Assembly: GCF_000011345.1 (NCBI RefSeq)
Contig: NC_004113.1
Location: 558,001-622,000 of the forward strand
Origin: Thermosynechococcus vestitus BP-1
Lineage (GTDB): Bacteria; Cyanobacteriota; Cyanobacteriia; Thermosynechococcales; Thermosynechococcaceae
DNA: 64,000 nt
Direction of reading: 5' to 3'
Every line of letters starts with the position of its first letter. Positions within the stretch are counted from its first letter, which is position 1. Below, piece after piece: positions 38,142 to 46,290 of this stretch. The translations under genes were made by a program, and so were the position numbers. Below the pieces are notes generated by a model, which worked only from the letters and a program-made list of their open reading frames with translations, ran no database searches and was not told where the DNA came from.

Positions 38142-38912
38142 ATGCTCTCTACTGAGACCGTTGCCGAACCCCCGGAGACTGCTGGTGTCCTACCAGCCGC
38201 AGTTGCCAACATTTTAGTGATTGAAGATGAAGATCTGATTCGGGAAACCGTTGTTCTGGCTTTGCAGGAGGAAGGCTACCATACCCTTGTGGCCAGCGAT
38301 GGCTATGAAGCCCTCAATCTCATTCATACCTATCTGTTGAGGGAGACTTCTCCTGAACAGGGAGAGGTGTGTTTGATCATCCTAGATGTCATGCTACCGG
38401 GCATCAATGGCTTGGATCTGTGCCGACTAATTCGCCGTCAAGGCTGCACAGTTCCCATCCTCATGATCAGCGCCAAAGGCAGTGAAATTGATCGAGTGGT
38501 TGGCCTTGAAATTGGTGCCGATGACTACTTGGCTAAGCCCTTTGGCATGCGGGAGATGCTGGCCCGCTGCCGCGCCCTCTTGCGGCGGACACGAATTCAA
38601 CAGGCTACCCTACCACCGGTTCTGCGCTTTCGCGATCTGTGTCTTTATCCCCAAGAATGCCGCGCCACCCTGCGGGGCGAGGAGCTCAATCTCTCCCCCA
38701 AAGAATACAAACTGCTCGAGCTGTTTATGCGTCACCCCCGCCGTGTGTGGCCACGGGAGCAGTTATTGGATCAGGTGTGGGGTCCTGACTTTGTTGGCGA
38801 CAGCAAAACGGTTGATGTCCACATCCGCTGGCTGCGGGAGAAAATTGAAACCGACCCCAGTCATCCCCAGTACATTCTTACGGTGCGGGGTTTTGGCTAT
38901 CGCTTTGGTTGA
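38142..38912 (+). CDS. OmpR-family response regulator
   Basis: 256 residues: an N-terminal receiver (NILVIEDEDLIRETVVLAL, phospho-Asp in LIILDVMLPGINGLDLC, Lys in DYLAKPFGM) and a winged-helix DNA-binding domain (LNLSPKEYKLLELFMRHPRR, DSKTVDVHIRWLREKIE). The receiver resembles SphR, the cyanobacterial phosphate-starvation regulator, but I cannot confirm this and no cognate kinase is adjacent. The 20-residue N-terminal extension is low-complexity. Its 3' end overlaps the small membrane protein gene on the other strand. Confidence 0.85.
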   Translation: MLSTETVAEPPETAGVLPAAVANILVIEDEDLIRETVVLALQEEGYHTLVASDGYEALNLIHTYLLRETSPEQGEVCLIILDVMLPGINGLDLCRLIRRQGCTVPILMISAKGSEIDRVVGLEIGADDYLAKPFGMREMLARCRALLRRTRIQQATLPPVLRFRDLCLYPQECRATLRGEELNLSPKEYKLLELFMRHPRRVWPREQLLDQVWGPDFVGDSKTVDVHIRWLREKIETDPSHPQYILTVRGFGYRFG

Positions 38913-39087
38913 GGATCAGTAAAACCATTGCCATCAACATTGCCGGTAAAAGGAGTAGCAAGGCAATCACACCAAAACTTGGCGGCAAGGGATAGAGGGG
39001 TGCAGCAAATTTAATCCCTAGGGAAATAAGGAGCGACACCAGCAACACCACGGATAACCACAGCAGTTCTGAGGGCCAAGGTACCAT
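38878..39087 (-). CDS. Small two-helix membrane protein
   Basis: 69 residues with two clear membrane helices (LLWLSVVLLVSLLISLGIKF and FGVIALLLLLPAMLMAMVLL) joined by a short Pro-containing turn. No family recognised. It begins 1 bp beyond the aroE stop, i.e. just downstream of aroE on the same strand, and overlaps the end of the convergent response regulator by 35 bp. The hydrophobic pattern and tight spacing argue it is real. Confidence 0.6.
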   Translation of the reverse strand: MVPWPSELLWLSVVLLVSLLISLGIKFAAPLYPLPPSFGVIALLLLLPAMLMAMVLLILNQSDSQNPAP

Positions 39088-39088
39088 G

Positions 39089-39949
39089 TTATTTCTCCGT
39101 CCCTAGGGCAGTTTCAAGGGCAGTGGCCATGATGGCAGTGGGGGCGGGTTGGCCAAGCCAGTACTCCAAGGCTGCCGCTCCTTGATGGAGAAGCATGGCA
39201 AGGCCGTCGAAGGTTTGCAGTCCCCGTGCCATCGCCAATTGCAAAAGCAGGGTGGGGCGAGGCTTGTAGATGAGGTCATAGACAATGGCAGTGGCGGGTA
39301 ATTTTGCCAAGTCTTCGGCTGTTAGGGGGGTGGCGCCCGTATGGGGACTCATACCAATGGGAGTGGTATTGACCACAAGGCTGATTTTTGCCAAACAGGT
39401 GGCTCGCTCTGACCATAAAAGGGGATGGAGGGTGATCTGTGGCCAACTGGCAACAAAGGCCCCTAGCCGTTCCCTTTGGCGACCACTGATATAGATCTGC
39501 CGGCAGCCCAAGTCATAACAGGCGGTGACCACGGCTCGCGCCGCACCGCCATAGCCCAAGACTAAAACAGCAATTTCCGACCAGAGGCAGGATTGTTGCC
39601 GCAGGGGTGCCAAGAAGCCATGCACATCGGTATTAGTACCCACCCATCCTTTTTCACTGCGATAGACGGTGTTGACTGCTCCCACCTGCTGGGCGAGGTC
39701 GCTGACATCCGCTAAATAGGGAAGAATGGTTTCCTTGTGGGGAATGGTGACATTAAAGCCAACGACGTTCAGGGCCTCTAGGCCAGCGATCGCCACCCCC
39801 AACTGCTGTGGCTTGACCCAAAAGGGCACATAGACATAGTTCAACCCCAAATACTCCAGCGCGGCATTGTGCATTGCCGGTGAGAGGGTGTGTTCAATCG
39901 GGTCACCAATGACTCCCAGAAGCTGGGTTTGGCCAGAGATCTTCGGCAT
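39089..39949 (-). CDS. aroE: Shikimate dehydrogenase
   Basis: 286 residues; NADPH-dependent reduction of 3-dehydroshikimate. Visible: the substrate loop GDPIEHTLSPAMHNAAL, the catalytic Lys in GFNVTIPHKETILP, VGAVNTVYR and TNTDVHGF, and the NADP-binding VLGYGGAARAVVTAC. The C-terminal DGLAMLLHQGAAALEYWLG completes the family pattern. It lies 6 bp downstream of glnB on the same strand. Confidence 0.95.
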   Translation of the reverse strand: MPKISGQTQLLGVIGDPIEHTLSPAMHNAALEYLGLNYVYVPFWVKPQQLGVAIAGLEALNVVGFNVTIPHKETILPYLADVSDLAQQVGAVNTVYRSEKGWVGTNTDVHGFLAPLRQQSCLWSEIAVLVLGYGGAARAVVTACYDLGCRQIYISGRQRERLGAFVASWPQITLHPLLWSERATCLAKISLVVNTTPIGMSPHTGATPLTAEDLAKLPATAIVYDLIYKPRPTLLLQLAMARGLQTFDGLAMLLHQGAAALEYWLGQPAPTAIMATALETALGTEK

Positions 39950-39955
39950 CCACCC

Positions 39956-40333
<378 letters not shown>

Positions 40334-40359
40334 TTAGCATTGGCAAAAGAGTATAGCGT

Positions 40360-40373
40360 GTAGCAATAGCTAC
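40360..40373 (-). promoter_or_regulatory. NtcA binding site upstream of glnB
   Basis: GTAGCAATAGCTAC fits the GTA-N8-TAC NtcA consensus exactly and is palindromic. It lies 66 bp upstream of the glnB TTG. A TAAATA about 23 bp past the site towards glnB could act as -10. NtcA activation of glnB is established in other cyanobacteria. Confidence 0.7.
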
Positions 40374-40471
40374 ATTATCTCTGATCGGCGAGCGATCGCC
40401 CAAGGGGAGGGTCTGGCGTCAACTCGACAAAATAAGGTCTAATAGGGAAGGTGATTGGGAGGGGATCAACC

Positions 40472-41200
40472 ATGGGCTGGCAGCGACCCGATGGCCGTCA
40501 ACCACAGGAATTGCGATCGCACCAGTTTCAGCGGCACTTTACCCAATTTGCCTTAGGATCGGTGCTCGCCCAAGCGGGGCAAACTCAAGTGCTGTGCACC
40601 GTCAGTTTCAAAGAGGGGGTACCCAAGTTTTTAGAAGGCACGGGCCAAGGCTGGCTCACCGCAGAGTACCGTATGCTGCCAAGTGCAACCCGGCCACGCC
40701 AAGAGCGAGAATTCCTCAAACTCTCTGGGCGCACCCAAGAAATTCAGCGCCTCATTGGTCGCAGTTTACGCTCCGCGGTGGACTTATCCTTGCTGGGGGA
40801 GTGCACACTCATTGTGGATGCCGATGTGCTTCAAGCCGATGCAGGCACGCGATCGCTGGCGATTACGGGTGGCTACATTGCCCTTGTGGATGCCCTTAGT
40901 GCCCTTCTTCAGCAGGGGGTCCTCCGCAAATCTCCCCTGCGTCATCAAGTGGCGGCAGTCTCCGTGGGTCTGATTGATGATGAACCCTATCTGGATTTGA
41001 GCTACGCTGAGGATGTGGCGGCCAGTGTAGACTTCAATGTGGTGATGACAGGCAGTGGTCAATTCATTGAGGTTCAGGGCACAGCGGAGATGGGTTCCTT
41101 CGACCGGGGAACCCTCGATCGCCTTCTCGATGTCGCCCGCCAAGGTATTCAAGAACTCATTGAGATTCAACAGCGTGTCTTAGCCCCAAGCCATGAGTGA
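40472..41200 (+). CDS. rph: Ribonuclease PH
   Basis: 242 residues; phosphorolytic 3'-end trimming of tRNA. Visible: [14 protein letters not shown], the phosphate-site [36 protein letters not shown] and [19 protein letters not shown]. The start ATG at 40472 has GGGAGGGG ~7 bp upstream; a GTG seven codons earlier is less likely. The end overlaps the following gene by 8 bp (ATGAGTGA), a sign of coupled translation. Confidence 0.95.
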   Translation: MGWQRPDGRQPQELRSHQFQRHFTQFALGSVLAQAGQTQVLCTVSFKEGVPKFLEGTGQGWLTAEYRMLPSATRPRQEREFLKLSGRTQEIQRLIGRSLRSAVDLSLLGECTLIVDADVLQADAGTRSLAITGGYIALVDALSALLQQGVLRKSPLRHQVAAVSVGLIDDEPYLDLSYAEDVAASVDFNVVMTGSGQFIEVQGTAEMGSFDRGTLDRLLDVARQGIQELIEIQQRVLAPSHE

Positions 41201-41804
41201 GCAGGCCATCTACCTCGGACACATCGTCAAGTCCAACGCCCACTGCGATTATGTAGCACAACTGGTGGATCGCTTGGATGTGCCCCACCCCCCCGCCCCA
41301 GAAGACTATGGCTTTGGTCGTTTTGTCAAGCTTGAGGATGAGCAGCGCCACTGGGCGGTCGGGGTCATTTATAACTCTCAACTGTTGAATCCCCAGTTCC
41401 ATCAGCTCAGCCCTCGCCTCACCAGCAGTGCCGACACCTTTCTCAGTCCCGATTTAGTCAGTGAAACCCGCACACTCCTCTGGATTGCCCTGATTGGTCA
41501 TTTGGTTACTGGGGCGGGGGGAACCTACGGCCAGCAGGGGATGCCCACTCTTGTGGTGCCCGTCAATACACCCGTGTGGCAATTGACGACTGCGGAGGTG
41601 CTGGCCTTTCATCGCAATGCCGAAGGTCAAGCCCAGTTTCGCTACTATGCCCATTTGTTACGCTCAACGGGGAACTATGCAGCACCGCTGTTAGCCCAAA
41701 TTCTCGAAACCATTACACCCCTGTTCACGGGTACTGAGCAGCGATCGCTCGAAATTATCAGCAAAGAGTTGGCTTGGCGGCACACCTTGGGCAGCCTCCG
41801 CTAA
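41193..41804 (+). CDS. HAS-barrel-like cyanobacterial protein
   Basis: 203 residues, overlapping rph by 8 bp. The start [21 protein letters not shown] and following segment [20 protein letters not shown] resemble the small beta (HAS) barrel found at the N-terminus of HerA-like ATPases, but no Walker motif follows; the rest is helical. Cyanobacterial homologues of this kind are uncharacterised. The translational overlap with rph suggests a related job in RNA metabolism (inference). Confidence 0.7.
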   Translation: MSEQAIYLGHIVKSNAHCDYVAQLVDRLDVPHPPAPEDYGFGRFVKLEDEQRHWAVGVIYNSQLLNPQFHQLSPRLTSSADTFLSPDLVSETRTLLWIALIGHLVTGAGGTYGQQGMPTLVVPVNTPVWQLTTAEVLAFHRNAEGQAQFRYYAHLLRSTGNYAAPLLAQILETITPLFTGTEQRSLEIISKELAWRHTLGSLR

Positions 41805-41862
41805 AACTGGAGGCAGAAATTGGGCTTTTGCAAATCAACTTCATGAAGTTCCTATGCAGGGG

Positions 41863-41891
41863 TGACAAATCGAGGATTTTTCTGCTAAGGT
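41863..41891 (+). promoter_or_regulatory. Promoter of a predicted small RNA / comM leader
   Basis: TGACAA (41863-41868) and TAAGGT (41886-41891) with a 17-bp spacer form a good sigma-70-type promoter. Transcription would start near 41898. Confidence 0.55.
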
Positions 41892-41897
41892 CATTAA

Positions 41898-41970
41898 GTG
41901 TGTGAGGAGCGAACCAGTTAAGGGCACCGAGACGAAACACGGCCAGTCGTCGGTGCTCTTTCTGATTTTA
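41898..41970 (+). ncRNA. Candidate ~75-nt RNA with Yfr1-complementary 5' end
   Basis: A predicted transcript from the promoter at 41863-41891 to the terminator at 41922-41969. It would begin GUGUGUGAGGAGCGAACC; the 10 bases 41900-41909 (GUGUGAGGAG) are the exact complement of CUCCUCACAC, the conserved core of the sRNA Yfr1. A strong hairpin and U-rich tail follow. No open frame of useful size. It could be an independent RNA (sponge or target decoy) or an attenuated leader of comM, which starts 6 bp later. Confidence 0.5.
41922..41969 (+). terminator. Terminator/attenuator hairpin before comM
   Basis: GGGCACCGA (41922-41930) pairs with TCGGTGCTC (41950-41958), with one G-T pair. After one bulged base (41949), GAC/GTC extends the stem to 12 bp. 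TTTCTGATTTT follows. It lies immediately before the comM start, so it either ends a small RNA or attenuates comM. Confidence 0.7.
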
Positions 41971-41975
41971 AGGCT

Positions 41976-43505
41976 ATGCTGGCGCGGGTTTGGAGTGCTG
42001 CTGTTGTAGGAATTGACGCAATTCCCGTCGGCGTCGAAGTGGATGTTTCCGGCGGCCTACCGAGGACGGTGGTGGTGGGTCTGCCGGATGCTGGCGTTCA
42101 AGAGGCACGGGAGCGCGTTAGGGCGGCCATTCGTAACGCTGGTTTTAGCTTCCCAATGGGGCAAATTCTCGTCAATCTCACCCCCGCCGATTTACGCAAA
42201 GAAGGCCCCAGCTTTGATCTCCCCATTAGTATTGGCATCTTGGCCGCTTCAGGACAGGTGGCAACGGATTTACTCGGCGACCATCTTTTTCTCGGGGAAC
42301 TGTCCCTCGATGGGACTTTGCAACCCGTGGCAGGGGTACTGGCGATCGCCCTGGCAGCCCAGGCCCAAGGCATCACCGGCCTCGTGGTGCCCACAGCCAA
42401 TGCCACGGAAGCAGCCCTCGTGGGGGGGCTAAAGGTCTATGGTTGCCACACTCTCGCTGAAGTTGTAGCCTTTTTGCATGACCCTAGCTCGCGATCGCCG
42501 GCTACCCCCTCCCCCTGTTGGGCTGCCGCTGCCTCACCGCAATTTACCGTTGATCTCAAGGATGTTAAGGGGCAGTATCAGGCCCGGCGTGCCCTAGAAA
42601 TTGCCGCCGCCGGTGGGCACAATTTGATCTTTGTCGGGCCACCGGGGAGTGGCAAAACAATGTTGGCGCGGCGGTTACCAACAATCTTGCCCCCCTTGAC
42701 CTTTGCAGAAGCCCTTGAAGTCACGAAAATTCATTCCGTTGCTGGCTTGCTCAAAGAACGAGGGCAATTGCTCCAGGAGCCCCCCTTTCGTAGTCCTCAC
42801 CATTCTGCCTCCGGTGCTGCCCTGGTGGGGGGTGGCAGTTATCCGCGGCCCGGGGAAATCTCCCTGGCCCATCGGGGGGTGCTCTTTCTCGATGAATTGA
42901 CGGAATTCAAGCGGGATGTCTTGGAGCTGCTGCGGCAGCCCCTTGAGGATGGCCAAGTCAGCATTGCGCGCGCCCGCCAATCGGTGGTTTTTCCGGCTCA
43001 ATTTACCCTAGTGGCCAGTACAAATCCCTGCCCCTGTGGCTACTATGGTGATCCAGTGCAACCCTGTACCTGCTCACCGCGCCAGCGACAGCAGTATTGG
43101 GCAAAGCTCTCTGGCCCCCTGTTGGATCGCATTGATTTACAAGTGAGTGTCAGCCGCCTCAAACCAGAGGAAATGACCCGCCAACCCCTAGGGGAAGATT
43201 CAGCCACAGTGCGGCAGCGAGTTTTGGCAGCGCGATCGCGAGCACAACAGCGGTTTGCCGAGGAGCCCAATGTGCACTGCAATGCCCAAATGCAAAGTCA
43301 CCATCTGCGCCAGTGGTGTTCCTTGGATGACGCTTCGATCCATCTCCTAGAGAGGGCGATCGCCCAACTGGGGCTATCGGCGCGAGCCACAGACCGTATC
43401 CTAAAAGTAGCCCGTACCATTGCTGATCTGGCCGACTGTGAAACAATTACCTCTGCCCATGTGGCGGAAGCCATTCAATACCGCACAATTGACCGTCTGC
43501 AATAG
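41976..43505 (+). CDS. comM: YifB/ComM family Mg-chelatase-like AAA+ ATPase
   Basis: 509 residues. An N-terminal Lon-protease-like domain (PRTVVVGLPDAGVQEARERV; EGPSFDLPISIGILAASG) is followed by the AAA+ core with Walker A at ~221 (GPPGSGKTMLARRLP), Walker B LFLDELTEF, a Cys-rich insertion (STNPCPCGYYGDPVQPCTC), and a C-terminal domain (ARATDRILKVARTIADL). ComM is a hexameric helicase that promotes branch migration in natural transformation; Thermosynechococcus is naturally transformable. A terminator-like hairpin abuts the start. The end overlaps the next gene. Confidence 0.92.
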   Translation: MLARVWSAAVVGIDAIPVGVEVDVSGGLPRTVVVGLPDAGVQEARERVRAAIRNAGFSFPMGQILVNLTPADLRKEGPSFDLPISIGILAASGQVATDLLGDHLFLGELSLDGTLQPVAGVLAIALAAQAQGITGLVVPTANATEAALVGGLKVYGCHTLAEVVAFLHDPSSRSPATPSPCWAAAASPQFTVDLKDVKGQYQARRALEIAAAGGHNLIFVGPPGSGKTMLARRLPTILPPLTFAEALEVTKIHSVAGLLKERGQLLQEPPFRSPHHSASGAALVGGGSYPRPGEISLAHRGVLFLDELTEFKRDVLELLRQPLEDGQVSIARARQSVVFPAQFTLVASTNPCPCGYYGDPVQPCTCSPRQRQQYWAKLSGPLLDRIDLQVSVSRLKPEEMTRQPLGEDSATVRQRVLAARSRAQQRFAEEPNVHCNAQMQSHHLRQWCSLDDASIHLLERAIAQLGLSARATDRILKVARTIADLADCETITSAHVAEAIQYRTIDRLQ

Positions 43506-44748
43506 ACGCGGCTGGTTTGCACTCCTGCTGGGTTTCCTAGCCCTAGTGCTCATCGGTTGCACAACAGCGACCCAATCCGAGCAGCCAATTGAACTGATGT
43601 TCTGGCATGGGGTCAACCCACCCCCTAACCGTGTCGTACTCCAGCGCCTTGTGGATCGCTTCAATGCCCGCCATCCCCAGATTCATGTCCAAGCCCTCTA
43701 CGTTGGCCAACCCGACCAGCAGTTGCCGAAAATTCTAGCAGCAGTCGTGGGCAATGCCGCCCCAGATCTGCTCTGGTATAACCCCACGATCACGGGACAA
43801 TTTGTTGAGCTGGGGGCCCTGCGTCCCCTGGATGACTGGTGGCAAGCTTCCCCCTACCGTGACCAAGTCAGTCCTGCCCTGATACCAACCATGCGCTACG
43901 GTAACCATTACTGGTCAATTCCCTTTGCCACCAACAACCTTGGAATTTTTTATCGTCCGAGTTTATTCGCTGCTGCTGGCATTAAAACACTACCCAGCAC
44001 ATGGCAAGAACTAGAGCAGGTGAGCCAAACCCTAAAGGCCCAGGGCATCACCCCACTGCTCCTTCCCCTTGGCCAGGGAGAATTTGCCGTCTTTAGTTGG
44101 TTGCCCTTCTTTTGGAGTGCCGGGGGCAGTCTCGGAGAAACCCCAGAAACCGCCCACATTGACACACCAGCCGCGATGGCCGCCCTTGAGTTTTGGCAAC
44201 GCCTGCGACAGCGGGGCCTAGCGATACTCTCCGCTCCGGAACGGGGCTATGAACTGGATCAATTTATCCGTGGTGAGGTGGCGATGCAGATTACAGGGCC
44301 TTGGACCCTGGGGCAATTACAACAGTCGGGGGTGGATTTTGGCGTCCTCCCCATGCCTGCCCTCAAGACCCCTGCCACCGCCCTGGGGGGCGAAAATCTC
44401 TTTGTCTTTCGCTCAACGCCCCAACGGGAAGAGGCAGCTCTAGCCTTCTTGAACTACGTTCTCAGTGAAGAATTTCAAACGGAGTGGGCTTTGGGCACAG
44501 GGTATTTACCCATCAATGAACGGGTGCGTACCAACGATCGCTATCGAGCCTTTGTGGCACAGCAACCTGCCCTCCGTGTCTTTTTGGATCAGATGGCAGC
44601 GGCTCAAGCACGCCCCAACTTTCGTGGCTATGCCCGCTTTTCCCAAACCCTTGGGCGAGCGCTCGAAAGCGTTCTCCTGGGAAAATCAACCCCGAAAGCC
44701 GCCGTCACAACTGCAGAGCAACGTTGGCAACTGATGCGCCCGCGTTAG
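43459..44748 (+). CDS. Sugar-type ABC solute-binding lipoprotein
   Basis: About 429 residues, family 1 extracellular solute-binding protein. It has a lipoprotein signal peptide with lipobox LIGC after a hydrophobic stretch ([15 protein letters not shown]), then [34 protein letters not shown] and [12 protein letters not shown]. The gene overlaps the comM 3' end; the start is ATG 43459 or TTG 43489, the latter giving a more normal signal peptide. No permease or ATPase gene is adjacent, so its transporter lies elsewhere. Its stop interlocks with that of the convergent hpnH. The substrate is probably a sugar or glucosylglycerol-like osmolyte (inference). Confidence 0.88.
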   Translation: MWRKPFNTAQLTVCNRRGWFALLLGFLALVLIGCTTATQSEQPIELMFWHGVNPPPNRVVLQRLVDRFNARHPQIHVQALYVGQPDQQLPKILAAVVGNAAPDLLWYNPTITGQFVELGALRPLDDWWQASPYRDQVSPALIPTMRYGNHYWSIPFATNNLGIFYRPSLFAAAGIKTLPSTWQELEQVSQTLKAQGITPLLLPLGQGEFAVFSWLPFFWSAGGSLGETPETAHIDTPAAMAALEFWQRLRQRGLAILSAPERGYELDQFIRGEVAMQITGPWTLGQLQQSGVDFGVLPMPALKTPATALGGENLFVFRSTPQREEAALAFLNYVLSEEFQTEWALGTGYLPINERVRTNDRYRAFVAQQPALRVFLDQMAAAQARPNFRGYARFSQTLGRALESVLLGKSTPKAAVTTAEQRWQLMRPR

Positions 44749-45755
44749 AAAAGACTGCTCGCCGCCTTGACCATATTGGCTGGATTAAAGGCATCCATGG
44801 CAGCCGTGGCCTCATAACCACAGTGCACCATGCAGTCACGGCACTTGGGATTGCCACTTTTGTGGCCATACTTATCCCAATCGGTATTTTCAATCAGTTC
44901 CTGCCAAGTCTTGTAGTGTCCCTCATTGAGGAGATAGCAGGGTTTCTGCCAACCGAGCACACTATAGCTGGGCATGCCCCAAGGGGTACATTCGTAGTCC
45001 TTTTCACCCACAAGGAAATCAAGGAACAGGGGATTGTGGTTGAAATTCCACTTCTTCTGACCTGCACGGTAGGGGGCAAGAATTTCACGGAAGAGGGCAC
45101 GGGTTTGCTCCCGCTTGAGGAAGTGCTCCTGATCCGGTGCCCATTCGTAGGCATAGCCGGGGGAGATCATCATGCCGTCTACCCCCAGGGAACTGACAAA
45201 ATCAAAGAATTCCTGGATTTCCTTGGGATCCACCCCTTCAAAAATCGTCGTGTTGGTGGTAACACGGAAGCCCTTGGCCTTAGCCGCTTTGATTGCTTTT
45301 ACAGCCGTGTCAAAGACCCCTTTACGAGCCACGCATTTGTCGTGCCACTCCCGCAGACCATCGAGGTGAACGCTGAAGCTAAAGTAGGGGGAGGGCTTGA
45401 ACTTATGGAGATTTTCCTCTAGGAGAATACCATTGGTACACAAGTAAACAAACTTCCGCCGCGCCACCAAGCCACTGACAATTTCATCAATTTGTGGGTG
45501 CAGCAGGGGTTCCCCGCCGGGAATGGCGACAATTGGCGCACCACATTCCTCAACCGCCCGGAAGCACTCCTCCGGGGTGAGATATTTGCGCAGGACTTCA
45601 AGGGGATGCTGAATTTTACCGCAACCCGAACAGGCCAGATTACAGCGAAAGAGAGGCTCAAGCATCAAGGTGAGGGGAAAGCGCTTTTTGCCCTGTAGGC
45701 GTTGTGAGATGATATAGGTTGCGACTTCCACTGCCTGCTTGATGTGGACTCCCAT
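44745..45755 (-). CDS. hpnH: HpnH: adenosyl hopene transferase (radical SAM)
   Basis: 336 residues; adds adenosyl to hopene (diploptene), the first step of extended hopanoid (bacteriohopanepolyol) synthesis. Visible: the radical SAM triad [16 protein letters not shown] (CxxxCxxC), [29 protein letters not shown], and the C-terminal Cys-rich [14 protein letters not shown]. The ATG at 45755 has AGGAG 8 bp upstream. Hopanoids stiffen membranes, fitting a thermophile. The gene's stop TAA overlaps the stop of the convergent solute-binding protein. Confidence 0.95.
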   Translation of the reverse strand: MGVHIKQAVEVATYIISQRLQGKKRFPLTLMLEPLFRCNLACSGCGKIQHPLEVLRKYLTPEECFRAVEECGAPIVAIPGGEPLLHPQIDEIVSGLVARRKFVYLCTNGILLEENLHKFKPSPYFSFSVHLDGLREWHDKCVARKGVFDTAVKAIKAAKAKGFRVTTNTTIFEGVDPKEIQEFFDFVSSLGVDGMMISPGYAYEWAPDQEHFLKREQTRALFREILAPYRAGQKKWNFNHNPLFLDFLVGEKDYECTPWGMPSYSVLGWQKPCYLLNEGHYKTWQELIENTDWDKYGHKSGNPKCRDCMVHCGYEATAAMDAFNPANMVKAASSLF

Positions 45756-45761
45756 GGGCAA

Positions 45762-46290
45762 TTCTCCTGAATGTGGCTAATTTTCTAGCCAAAACGCTTA
45801 ATAACAGATGCCTATAGTTGTAGCAGCTTTGTGGGCGATCGCCAAAGTGTCCTATCAGGTTTGCAAAGTGGCACACTCTGCTTGTGCTCAAAAGGGTTAG
45901 GGGCAGCGAGGGTGAAAATCTTTGCAAGATTCCCTAGCCAATCTTGACAGAGACCCCTATAATCAGGGAACATTAAAAGTACTGTAGAAAATCCCTTTTG
46001 CTTAACCTCTATAGCTTAAGAGACCCAAGGTTAAGCATAGACCTTTGTAAAGGCTGGCATGGGGTGACATCTTTCCTTTCTGCAGATCGTGCAGAATTTT
46101 TTAGGTATCACCACAGCTGCATTTTGCGTTCCAATGCCAACCCGCCTCTACAGGAACCTTTTTCCCAACCATCTTAAAGCCAAACTTGCACACGTCCCTT
46201 ACAGGGGCAAGAGTGGCTAAGCACTGTGCGAGATGCCTTTAGCCAATTCATGCTGACGTTTATTTTGTTAAGAAATTCTAAGGATCATGG
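45762..46290 (+). promoter_or_regulatory. Long leader region of rne
   Basis: 529 bp without a gene between hpnH and rne. A consensus TATAAT lies at 45958-45963, ~330 bp before the rne ATG, with a weak -35. The leader downstream is U-rich in places (GAATTTTTTAGG near 46095), as expected if RNase E cleaves its own 5' UTR, an autoregulation known in other bacteria. No tRNA or small ORF with a good start is seen. Confidence 0.5.

Noticed and set aside
41898-41912. A Yfr1 gene on the minus strand (CTCCTCACAC)
   Set aside because: Yfr1 needs the core between two stem-loops with a terminator after it; on the minus strand no terminator follows the motif, whereas the plus strand has promoter, motif and terminator in order.
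45944-45963. TTGACA and TATAAT pair upstream of rne
   Set aside because: The two boxes are only 8 bp apart, so they cannot form one promoter; only the TATAAT is kept as a weak candidate.
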